Shown here: piece by piece, positions 40,101-50,600 of the stretch
Numbering within the stretch: the first letter of the stretch is position 1
Layout: every line of letters begins with the position of its first letter
Origin: Siphonodentalium dalli
Taxonomy: Eukaryota > Mollusca > Scaphopoda > Gadilida > Siphonodentaliidae
Reading direction: 5' to 3'
DNA length: 64,000 nt
Assembly: GCA_032622095.1 (NCBI GenBank)
Contig: CP136061.1
Span: 19,534,991 to 19,598,990 of the forward strand
Position numbers and translations under genes: made by a program
Notes under the pieces: generated by a model
Told to the model about the DNA's origin: nothing
What the model saw: only the letters and a program-made list of their open reading frames with translations
The model's database searches: none

Positions 40101-43100
40101 GTCAGGTTAATAAGGCTGGAGGTGGCAGGTTACTAAGGCTGGAGGGGTCGGGTTACTAAGGCTGGAGGGGTCAGTTTACTAAGGCTGGAGGGGTCAGGAT
40201 ACTAAGGCTGGAGGGGTCTGGTTACTAAGGCAGGATGGGTCAGGTTAATAAGGCAGGAGGTGTCATGTTACTAAGGCTGGAGGGGTCAGGTTACTAAGGC
40301 TGGAGTTGTGAGTTTGCTAAGGCTGTAGGTGTCAGGTCACTAAGGCTGGATGTGTCAGGTTACTAAGGCGGGGGTGTCAGGTTACTAAGGCTGAATGGGT
40401 CAGGTTACTAAGGCTGGAGGGGTCAAGTTACTAAGGCTGGAGGGTCAAGTTACTAAGGCTGGAGGGTCAGGTTACTAAGGCTGGAGGTGTCAGGTTACTA
40501 AGGCTGGAGGTTCAGGTTAGTAAGGCAGGAGGTGTCATGTTACTAAGGCTGGAGGGGTCAGGTTACTAAGGCTGGAGTTGTGAGTTTGCTAAGGCTGTAG
40601 GTGTCAGGTTACTAAGGCTGGATGTGTCAGGTTACTAAGGCGGGGGTGTCAGGTTACTAAGGCTGAATGGGTCAGGTTACTAAGGCTGGAGGGGTCAAGT
40701 TACTAAGGCTGGAGGGTCAAGTTACTAAGGCTGGAGGCTCAGGTTACTAAGGCTGGAGGTGTCAGGTTACTAAGGCTGGAGGTTCAGGTTACTAAGACTG
40801 GAGGGTTCGGGTTACTAAGGCTGGATGTGTCAGTTTACTAAGGCTGGAGGGGTCTGGTTACTAAGGCTGGATGGGTCAAGTTACTAAGGCTGGAGGGTCA
40901 AGTTACTAAGACTGGAGGGTTCAGGTTACTAAGGCTGGAGGGGTCAGGTTACTAAGGCTGGAGGGTTCAGGTTACTAAGGCTGGAGGGGTCAGGTTACTA
41001 AGGCTGGAGGGGTCTGGTTACTAAGGCTGGATGGGTCAAGTTACTAAGGCTGGAGGGTCAAGTTACTAAGGCTGGAGGGTCAGGTTACTAAGGCTGGAGG
41101 TGTCAGGTTACTAAGGCTGGAGGGTCAGGTTAGTAAGGCTGGAGGGGTCAGGTTACTAAGGCTGAATGGGTCAGGTTACTAAAGCTGGAGGGGTCTGGTT
41201 ACTAAGGCTGGATGGGTCAAGTTACTAAGGATGGAGGGTCAAGTTACTAAGACTGGAGGGTCAGGTTAGTAAGGCTGGACGGGTCAGGTTACTAAGGCTG
41301 GAGGGGTCAGGTTACTAGGGCTGGAGGGGTCTGGTTACTAAGGCTGGATGGGTCAAGTTACTAAGGCTGGAGGGTCAAGTTACTAAGACTGGAGGGCCAG
41401 GTTACTAATGCTGTAGGGTTCAGGTTACTAAGGCTGGAGGGGTCTGGTTACTAAGGCTGGATGGGTCAAGTTACTAAGGCTGGAGGGCCAGGTTACTAAT
41501 GCTGGAGGGTTCAGGTTACTAAGGCTGGAGGGTTCAGGTTAATAAGGCTGGAGGGTTCAGGTTACTAAGGCTGGAGGGTTCAGGTTACTAAGGCTGGAGG
41601 GTTCAGGTTACTAAGGCTGTAGGGTTCAGGTTACTAAGGCTGGAGTGGTCAGGTTACTAACGCTGGATGTGTCACTTTACTAAGGCTGGAGGGGTCAGGT
41701 TACTAAAGCTGGATGTGTCACTTTTCTAAGGCTTGATGGTTCAGGTTACTAAGGCTGGAGGGTTCAGGTTACTAAGGCTTGAGGGTTCAGGTTACTAAGG
41801 CTGGAGGGTTCAGGTTTCTAAGGCTGGAGGGTTCAGGTTACTAAGGCTGGAGGGTTCAGGTTACTAAGGCTGGAGGGTTCAGGTTACTAAGGCTTGAGGG
41901 TTCAGGTTACTAAGGCTGGAGGGTTCAGGTTACTACGGCTGGAGGGGTCAGGTTACTAAGGCTGGAGGGGTCAGGTTACTAAGGCTGGAGGTGTCCGTTT
42001 ACTAAGGCTGGAGGGTTCAGGTTACTAAGGCTGGAGGGGTCAGGTTACTAAGGCTGGATGTGTCAGTTTACTAAGGCTGGACGGGTCAGGTTACTAAGGC
42101 TGGAGGGGTCAGGTTACTAAGGCTGGAGGGGTCAGGTTACTAAGGCTGGACGGGTCAGGTTACTAAGGCTGGATGGGTCAGGTTACTAAGGCTGGACGGG
42201 TCAGGTTACTAAGGCTGGAGGGGTCAGGTTACTAAGGCTGGAGGGGTCAGGTTACTAAGGCTGGACGGGTCAGGTTACTAAGGCTGGATGGGTCAGGTTA
42301 CTAAGGCTGGACGGGTCAGGTTACTAAGGCTGGAGGGATCAGGTTACTAAGGCTAGAGGGGTCAGTTTTTTAAGGCTGGAGGGGGTCAGTATACTAAGGC
42401 TGGAGGGTTCAGGTTTTTAAGGCTGGAGGGTCAGGTTACTAAGGCAGGAGGTGTCAGTTTACTAAGGCTGTTGGTCATGTCACTAAGGTTTGAGGGGGTC
42501 AGGATACTAAGGCTGGAGGGTTCAGGTTTTTAAGGCTGGAGGGTCAGGTTTTTAAGGCAGGCGGTGTCAGTTTACTAAGGCTTAAGGGGGTCATGTTACT
42601 AAGGCTGGGCGGGTCAGTTTACTAAGGCTGGATGGGTCAGGTTACTAACGCGGGGGTGTCAGGTTACTGAGGCTGGAGGTTCAGGTTACTAAGACTGGAG
42701 GGGTCAGGTTACTAAGGCTGGAGGGGTCGGTTTACTAAGGCTGTGGGGATCAGGTTACTAAGACTGGAGGGTCATGTTACTAAGGCTGGATGTGTCAGTT
42801 TACTAAGGCTGGAGGGGTCAGGTTACTAAGACTGGAGGTTCAGGTTACTAAGACTGGAGGGGTCAGGTTACTAAGGCTGGAGGGGTCAGGTTAATAAGGC
42901 TGGATGGGTCGGTTTACTAAGGCTGTGGGGTCAGGTTACTAAGGCTGGAGGGGTCATGTTACTAAGGCTGGATGTGTCAGTTTACTAAGGCAGGAGGGGT
43001 CAGGTTACTAAGACTGGAGGGTCAGGTTACTAAGACTGGAGGGTTCAGGTTACTGAGGCTGGATGTGTCAGGTTACTAAGGCTTGATGGGTCAGGTTACT

Positions 43101-43322
43101 AAGGCTGGATGTGTCAGGTTACTAAGGCTGGATGGGTCAGGTTACTAAGGCTGGAGGGGTCAGGTTACTAAGGCTGGAGGGGTCATGTTACTAAGGCTGG
43201 ATAGGTCAGTTTACTATGGCTGGAGGGTTCAGGTTACTGAGGCTGGAGGTTCAGGTTACTAAGACTGGATGTGTCAGGTTACTAAGGCTGGAGGGGTCAG
43301 TTTACTAAGGCTGGAGGGATCG
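37117..43322 (+). repeat. 6.2-kb minisatellite of 23-bp units
   Basis: Roughly 270 copies of a unit like GGTTACTAAGGCTGGAGGGGTCA. Every unit carries TAA or TAG in shifting frames, so no open frame exists. Variant markers recur exactly 759 bases (33 units) apart within 38121-39638. A second duplication of about 272 bases links 40303 and 40575. The plus strand is G-rich. Confidence 0.97.
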
Positions 43323-43654
43323 AGTTACAACGTTTTCCAATGTTTATAGCTTTCGACTATTCAACAAGACTTTGAGTGCTTGCAAATAAACAGACACAGG
43401 AGTCGCAAAAAACAATGACGACGGCAACTAGATAGCTAATTTCATTCACTAAGCAGTTTTTTCAATTTTGGAGACGAAACTTATTCATTAAAATGTACTT
43501 TTACTTCCATGAACTAGAAATGTAGACAGTTGTTGTCGAAATTCGCGCGATAGACTGGTCCTTGTCTTTGTTCAGCGATAAGTTGAAAACGTAGGAACCT
43601 GACCCTTTCTGCGATAGTGTGCACGATATAACAATGCGGGACAAAACAACATCT
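43323..43654. other. Right flank of the minisatellite
   Basis: It contains the partner (43465-43615) of the left-flank sequence 36690-36790. No gene is seen. Confidence 0.55.
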
Positions 43655-43925
43655 AACATCAGTCTCCAGTCGGTAGAGTGCCATGTGCATTACGCCGTTA
43701 CAGGCCGTCCAGTGCTGACGAAGCTGGTTCGAACCCCGTCATAGGGAGGGTGACCGGAATCGTGTATCTGGGCAAGTTTGTCAGTTGCTTTCCGGGGTCG
43801 GTGGTTTCTACACGCAGTGGAACAATTTCCCGGTGAAATTAAACCTATGCGTGGTCTTTCCTACACCCGTAAAATTGACAACGCCGTGTGTGGCCTACTA
43901 ATAAACAAACAAACTAACTAACATC
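43655..43925 (+). mobile_element. tRNA-derived SINE
   Basis: A box-like CAGTCGGTAGAGTGCC (about 43670-43685) and a perfect B box GGTTCGAACCC (about 43727) form a tRNA-related head. A roughly 150-base body follows, and the tail is 'aataaacaaacaaactaac'. The head is not a functional tRNA because the anticodon arm is not recognisable. Confidence 0.7.
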
Positions 43926-44249
43926 AGTCCAACTTCCCAACCCGCGTGCTAGACCCCGAAGCCACGACAAATACTATTCATGGCTGGCTCAACCAATTTC
44001 CGTGGCTGGTTCGCTAGCTAAGCCGGCTCAGTCGCGACGTTCGTGGCTGACGAAATATGGCGGCTCAGCCGGCTGAGATGTTATCATTCAGCGTATTTTC
44101 GTTTTCGAAATGTTCCTATAATCCCCGGTTATAGACGCCGGTTTTTTTTAGCGTTTGTGGTGAACACGTATAGAATTCCAGACCACGCGTAATCTTTTGA
44201 TGTTGGGCTTTTCAATTATGGCGAAAATTCACGAAGGACTGGCATGGAT

Positions 44250-44705
44250 ATACTATGTAGTGCCCCATCTAATCTGTATAACTGACAATTCCAATGACCA
44301 TGTTGACCAAATGTAGGACAATATTGTTTTCTTATATTAACTACCAGATGTTGACTGTTCACGGGGGAGGGACAGGACACAAGGTTTCCAACTGTTGGAA
44401 ATTTCCAACCTGACACCCCACCATAAGGTTGGAAAATTTCCAACTAATGGCAATTTCAGTCCAAAATTTTGACCAAAGGTAGGAAAATATGCAAATATTG
44501 CTCCAAATACAATAAATTCCCCCAATAAATTGTTTGAAAATCAAACTACAAGAATATTTTCAACTTATTGTTGGTGTGAAATTTCCAACTGATGTTGTGG
44601 TAGCCTGGTATGGATGAAATTTCCAACTGTTGAAAATGTTGACCAAAGTTGGGGGGGGGGGGGTGGTGAGACACCACAACCTCCCACCTGTCGCCACGTC
44701 TCTGG
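44250..44705. repeat. hAT-related fragment ('ggttggaaaatttccaac')
   Basis: It matches the interior of 31084-32215 and ends CCACGTCTCTG, the same terminus. The other end is missing. Confidence 0.7.
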
Positions 44706-44809
44706 GTATAAGTAGTTTCATTTGGACTTCTGTCGACTTCAGACTGCTTTCATCACTGCCATCTTGCGATACCACGCATCATTGAATGATGAACCCGATA
44801 GTATAAGAT

Positions 44810-45165
44810 GTATAATATTTCAAAATATTTTCTATTCTTATGTGTATATATTGACAAATGCCAGCGATGTCTGAGACTGGGTGTTGTCGATATAAACAAT
44901 TTATATTTTAACCCTTTCAATACCGAGTGGATGCCCCTATTCAGTTATATGAAAGCGTGCATTGGGATAGTCTATTCCACATTAAGGGCCCGTGGTTCTG
45001 ATAATATAACAACCATGCCGTGTCCATGCATGCGAGTATGCCAATATTTAGGCAATGCAGTTTAGTTCTTTGCGATTCACAGTACAGTTGTGCTTGAAAT
45101 ATAAGCCCACGCACACAGGTGACACAGCTCAGCCATTTTACAATTCCGGCGGCGGAGATTTTTAA
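44810..45165. other. Intergenic sequence
   Basis: No feature recognised. Confidence 0.45.
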
Positions 45166-45189
45166 ATGTGGCTGGCGTTAGAGATAATA

Positions 45190-45350
45190 TGGCTGGCGGC
45201 GGCTTGTGGCGGCGTGCGATGGCGGCTTGTGGCGGCGTGCGATGGCGGCTTGTGGCGGCGTGCGATGGCGGCTTGTGGCGGCGTGCGATGGCGGCTTGTG
45301 GCGGCGTGCGATGGCGGCTTGTGGCGGCGTGCGATGGCGGCTTCGGGCTC
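45190..45350 (+). repeat. GC-rich 23-bp tandem repeat, ~6 units
   Basis: GGCTTGTGGCGGCGTGCGAT recurs at 45201, 45224, 45247, 45270, 45293 and 45316. Because 23 is not a multiple of 3 and the unit lacks stops, all three frames are open and read the same peptide. Confidence 0.95.
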
Positions 45351-45699
45351 TACCGCGTGCTAATACGCCCGAGAGGATCCCGCACTTGACGAAATACTGA
45401 TACCTATAGATGCAGCGGTGTAAATTGACACTCCTTATGTATAGATATTTAATTTATTATTTAAAGACAAGTATAGCAATTCACAAAAATGGAGATCATC
45501 AGCAATGAAGAGTAAATAATATAAATGTAAAAAAATATTCGGTAAATTCACGAATGCATATAATAAAGTACTTTCTACCTATCAACATTATATTAATAAA
45601 AAATTGGCTCACGCCGATAAAGTTGACGAGAAAATATCGACCAGTTCACAATTTCAATTGTGTTCGCTTTTGTGATAATTAAAATTGCAGAAGGAGCCC

Positions 45700-45965
45700 T
45701 ATTTATTGATGGAAATGTTTAGATAATAAGTTCGGTAGTTGAACTTATTATCTGAACATTTCCTGTCGGATATAACTACTCATCAATGATGCTTTGGCAT
45801 AGACGGTTAACTACTCATCAATGATGCTTTGGCATAGACGGTTAACTTATTATCTGAACATTTCCTGTCGGATAACTACCCATCAATGATGCTTTGGCAT
45901 AGAGAGGGTTAACTTATTATCTGAACATTTCCTATGGGATAACTACTCATCAATGATGCTTTAGT
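45700..45965. repeat. Short tandem duplications of 'aacttattatctgaacattt'
   Basis: Three to four units of about 55-75 bases include 'actcatcaatgatgctttgg'. Confidence 0.8.
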
Positions 45966-45976
45966 ATAGAAAGGAT

Positions 45977-46765
45977 TAAAGGTACTCAATCCGATCAGAC
46001 GCTCCTAAATTACTATTTCTTTGGCTTTGGGGGTAAAATATTTGATTCGAGTCGAGGAACCCACCCATCAAAGCACAGAGTGATTAGATATCGATTTTGG
46101 AAATCTGTTAATTTTCGGAGATGTGGGCCACATGTTGGCAGAACCACGTGCTCAAAACGGACAAATTGCGGGTGTAAGATGGATAACTCTAAAATCAAGT
46201 GGTTATTATTAACAATATCCCTCCCTCCAACTTACTGTGACATAATTTGAAGGTTTAAATGAGTCAATTAATTCCGATTAATAATCACAATTTGAATTCG
46301 TTGAGTCTTGCACTACATTAAAGATACTCAATCCGATTCGATGGTCCCCATATCATCACATTCCAACAACATTTTTTTTAAATGCCGCTTCAGTTATCAG
46401 AATCTAATAATTGCACAAAAATAATGAAAAAGCACAATCAACTATAGTATAAAATTGCACAAAACCTGTTATTTATCAACATTTTTTTCAACGAAATTTT
46501 GCCGGTTTATCAAATATCTGACACAAAAAGCCACTTGATTTTAGTGTTATCGATCTTTACCTGCAATTTGGTCAAATAAATTCTTCTCGTTGACTGTCTA
46601 TTGGGCCACTTCAAAAAATAAAATAATAGATTTCAAACATCGATATCTGATCACTTTGAGCTGTGATGGGTGGGTTCCTCGACTCGTATCAAATATTTGT
46701 TACCCCCCGAAGCCAAGGAAATAGTAATTTGCGAGCGTTAATTCGGATTGAGTACCATTAATCCG
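45977..46765. mobile_element. Two 'AAAGGTACTCAATCCGAT' foldback elements
   Basis: A single-arm copy is at 45977-46218. A complete but diverged foldback is at 46318-46762. Confidence 0.7.
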
Positions 46766-47003
46766 TGTCGCCATAACTTAGTGCACTCGCCATGTTAAAG
46801 AGAGCAGCAGACATTATCACTGCAGACAAAGATTTTCTAACACCAGCCCTTACCAAAAATATGACAGTCTATCCATTATTGTGCGCGTTTCTCCCGTCTC
46901 ATGGCTCATATTATATTAAAGGTACTGCTGTCCATGTTCTTGGCGCATTCGGCGTACTCGAACCACACGTACCCAATGTGTGCATAATGTACGTCGCATA
47001 TAA

Positions 47004-47467
47004 TATGTGACCCACCATATCAAATCCAGTCGTAAGTCCGGATTTTTTTACCCTGTGCCAATGCATTCTCTTATATATGCGAGTCGACCATAGGTCGCCT
47101 CGCATATATAAGAGAATGCATTGGCCTAACAATTTTTTACAATTTTAATAATTTTTTCTTGTATTCTTTAACAATTTTATAATTTCACCCATATAGAGCC
47201 CCAGACAAACATGAGCAGACGACACTCTTATATATGCTTCTATATATGTGTGGGGCTCCCTGCAGGGTAATGGATGTTTTTTATTTTATGTCCTAAAAAT
47301 TGTAAGAAACATTTATTTAAAAAAAATGAAAAACAATTGTTAGGCCAATGCATTCTCTTATATATGCGAGGCGACCTATGGTCGACTCGCATATATAAGA
47401 GAATGCATTGGCACAGGGTAAAAATAAATCCCGACCTGCGACTGGATTTGATATGGCGGGTCACATA
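47004..47467. mobile_element. TA-TGTGACC MITE with two perfect palindromes, 44 bp past the gene 2 stop
   Basis: Termini TGTGACCCACCATATC and GATATGGCGGGTCACA are flanked by TA. The palindrome arms 47057-47083 and 47099-47125 are perfectly complementary over 27 bases. The 15-base centre also pairs (CGACC-ATA-GGTCG). A second, inverted module is at 47344-47412. Confidence 0.9.
47280..47317 (-). terminator. Candidate poly(A) signals of gene 2, inside a MITE
   Basis: Minus-strand AATAAA hexamers occur at 47312-47317 and 47280-47285, about 195-230 bases past the stop. Both lie within the palindromic MITE 47006-47465, so the transposon may supply the 3' end of this gene. This is inference only. 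Confidence 0.35.
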
Positions 47468-47509
47468 TAACTCCAGGTTGAACATATTATCAAGCTTGTC
47501 TACATGCGA

Positions 47510-47619
47510 CTATGTTTCCATGTTCGACGAATACATTTTCCGGTGATTCCACGTTTTTCCGTATTTAGAACCCTTCTGGCCATCAGACACATCGATCAAC
47601 TTTTTGATAAACAAACAAC
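47510..47619 (-). CDS. AGPAT3/4-like: Gene 2 last exon (C-terminal tail), with duplicated acceptor
   Basis: On the minus strand the acceptor TTATTTCACAG is followed by CLFIKKLIDVSDGQKGSKYG and a hydrophilic tail; the TAG stop is at 47510-47512. KGSKYG aligns with KGSDYG of gene 1. An identical acceptor, TTATTTCACAGGTTGTTTGT, lies 51 bases upstream (exon start 47670). The 51 bases stay open in the same frame and would add 17 mostly hydrophobic residues. I chose the proximal acceptor because its spacing to the preceding exon matches the family. Confidence 0.88.
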
Positions 47620-50600
47620 CTGTGAAATAAAAACAATATCCATACATAAACCATAAAACAAACAAACAACCTGTGAAATAAAAACGTATAAGTTTCAATT
47701 ATAGGATGTCTACTTATTACTGGTGACTGCAAACATATTGAATAAAACGTGGTTAAAGGATGGCTTAATGTTTTAAGCATCAAATTACACGTATACACAC
47801 ATCACTTTATTATATAATATTATTGAGGACGATCCAGAACTTAGATATATCGAACATTTCCGGTTGAACAAAATATATATAGGGGGAAATAAATAAAAAA
47901 TATATTTTATTGTTGACGTATTTAAAGGCACGGGCGGCGTTCGTTGCAGAAATATTCATATTTGTTCACATCGCCATCAACAGAAGGAATATTAAAAAAA
48001 TATATACTTTTGTTCATAATTATGCCAAACATAATCAGCGCGTTAATAGTATATTGTCGTCAAGACGTACGATGGTGTACGTAAACAAGAACCTGCTCGT
48101 GCTACAGAAGTTTTGCTTCTGTTTACATAAAACAGCGCAATTCAATTGGTTAATCACACACAAATGATATAAACGCTCTTTATTATTTCCATGTCAAGAA
48201 AACAGTAACAATTAACGCTGTTTATGTTTACCATATCCGGATCTAAACAAAAGCCAGGTTCCGTAACGTTTTTTGTTTTGTTTACATAACAAAGGAAAAC
48301 ATTTGACAATAACATACTGTTTATGCCATATTTCTGATTGGTATAAGAACAAGGTATATCTATATTTTACTATTATTTCTGTTTATGGCGGTTTTTGACG
48401 GAGCTGAACATTTCAACAGCATACCCACCACCAACGCCGCCCGTATCTTTAATTATAGACTATTATAACTTTAAATAGTCTTAATGCCATCGAAGTGGGT
48501 CATGAGAAATAACATAAAAGTTTGTAAAACAATTATCATCAACTAGTACATAAAAAAATAGATTGACTTGTTCCAGTTTTCATTTTGTTAAATTCTCCAA
48601 TAATGAGATTTACCATGTCAAAACCATTGTTATGTAAACATTAATGTTATGATGGAATTACCGATACAAGTCCAATTAGTCCAATAAGATACCAAAGTTT
48701 AATAAAACAAAATTAAAGTAAACATTGGAAAAGGTAGAAGCATTGAAAAATATTCTGAAAATCATATTCAGACTAAAATATTTGAATTACTACATGATTA
48801 GCGATGTTTGTTGAGAAATCACTGTAACAGTTTTGTCTACATAACACTGGTTTCAACACGTGGAATTTCGTTATACGAGAACTATCAATAATTTTGTGAA
48901 CCGGACAGCGCTAGTACTCGTTGACTATATTTAATATAGCGAAGTGCGTTATGAACATTATACAAATTATACAATTCTAGCATTTATATAGATGCTCACC
49001 TAAAACGACCGACGACACCACTCCGATTTGTTGATATATGCTGGCTAAGGCGATCGTTTTGACAACGAGAAGAAACAATAGGCCCATCGTAATAACGAAC
49101 CATAAAATGTACGTATATAAGTCATTCGGTCGCTTCTTTAGATCGAATTTCGTGTCCGGGAAATCACCTGTTTCTAAATATGCATCATACAAATCGTCCT
49201 GCAAATAGAGTTAAATATTAGTTTAATTACGACACAACGTCACGTGGTCATGTGTTGCTTGTTATCGCGGTCAAAACCCATAACTATATTTAAGCAGATA
49301 GTTTCAGTACCTATATTACGAATTCTATTTTTTTTTTACATATAATTAATGCCATCAGTATTTATTTAAAGGACAACTTAATTTTGGAACCCCCAGATCA
49401 CATTATATAAAATACTAGAAGGTGACCCGACTTCGTCCGGGCTTTGACATTGAATTGTCCATTTTGAAGGTCAAGGTCAAGTGGGGTCACGATTTGACCA
49501 GTCCAAAACACTGCCCGGACAAAAGTACCCGACAAACGTGCCCGTCGAAATCCATCCGGTTTTACCCGATTTGACCTTGAATTGATCATTTTGAAGGTCA
49601 AGGTCAGGTCGGGGTCACGACTCGATCCGTCCAAAACACTCAGTGGACAAAAGTAACCCCACGTAACAAATTTCGTCGAAATCCCATCAAAATTGGCGAT
49701 ATGACCTTGAATTGACCCGATTTCAAGGTCAAGGTCACGTCGCACGGGCAAATGGATATGCTTATGAGACTCCCCATACGAAAGTACCCCCACATACCAA
49801 GTTTCATCGAAATCCCGTGATATTCGGGCGTTTGACCTTGAAATGACCCGATTTCAAGGTCAAGGTCACATCGCACGGGCAAATTAATAGGTTTATGCCA
49901 CTCCCCGGCCTTATGTAACCCCACATACCAAGTTTCATCGAAATCCCGTGATATTCGGGCGTTTGACCTTGAAATGACCCGATTTCAAGGTCAATGTCAC
50001 GTCGCACGGACAAATTAATAGGCCCATGCCACCCCCCGGCCGAAAATACCCACACATACCAAGTTTCATCGAAATCGGGTCGGCCGTTTTCGAGTTCATC
50101 GCGAACACACAGACAGATACACAGACAGACAGATCTTCCAAAATATATAATAGACTAGCCGATGAGCCCGACGTTGTCCGGGCTATTCAAAAACCAAATT
50201 TCAAGTCGATAGCTCCACCCGTTTCCGAGATCTGGTCTGCGCATGCGCGAAGCTGGCGTCGCACGGGCTGTCGATAGCTCCACCCGTTTCCGAGATCTCG
50301 TCTGCGCATGCGCGAAGCTGGTGTCGCACGGGCTCAACGGCCCGATAAAATTCGTATCCGGGGCAAGATACATTCACATACCAAATTTCAAGTCGATAGC
50401 TCCACCCGTTTCCGAGATCTCGTCTGCGCATGCGCGAAGCTGGCGTCTCACGGGCTCGGCAACCCGATAAAATTCGTATCCGGGGCAAGATACATTCACA
50501 TACCAAATGCCATACGACAACGACCACCGCCTGGTCAAACTACACACACGTACCAAGTTTCGTCCCGATCGGTCGAGAATCGTAGATTTGTATTAATGAC

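Noticed and set aside
37117-43322. Regular array resembling a CRISPR or a centromeric satellite
   Set aside because: There are no unique spacers between repeats and the genome is eukaryotic. The 23-bp unit and 6-kb length fit a minisatellite; centromeric identity cannot be shown.
43655-43760. Possible tRNA gene
   Set aside because: A and B box sequences are present, but no complete cloverleaf or anticodon arm is seen and a SINE body and tail follow.
45166-45400. Three overlapping Gly/Trp/Arg-rich frames
   Set aside because: A 23-bp stop-free repeat opens all frames; no start context or splice signals support translation.
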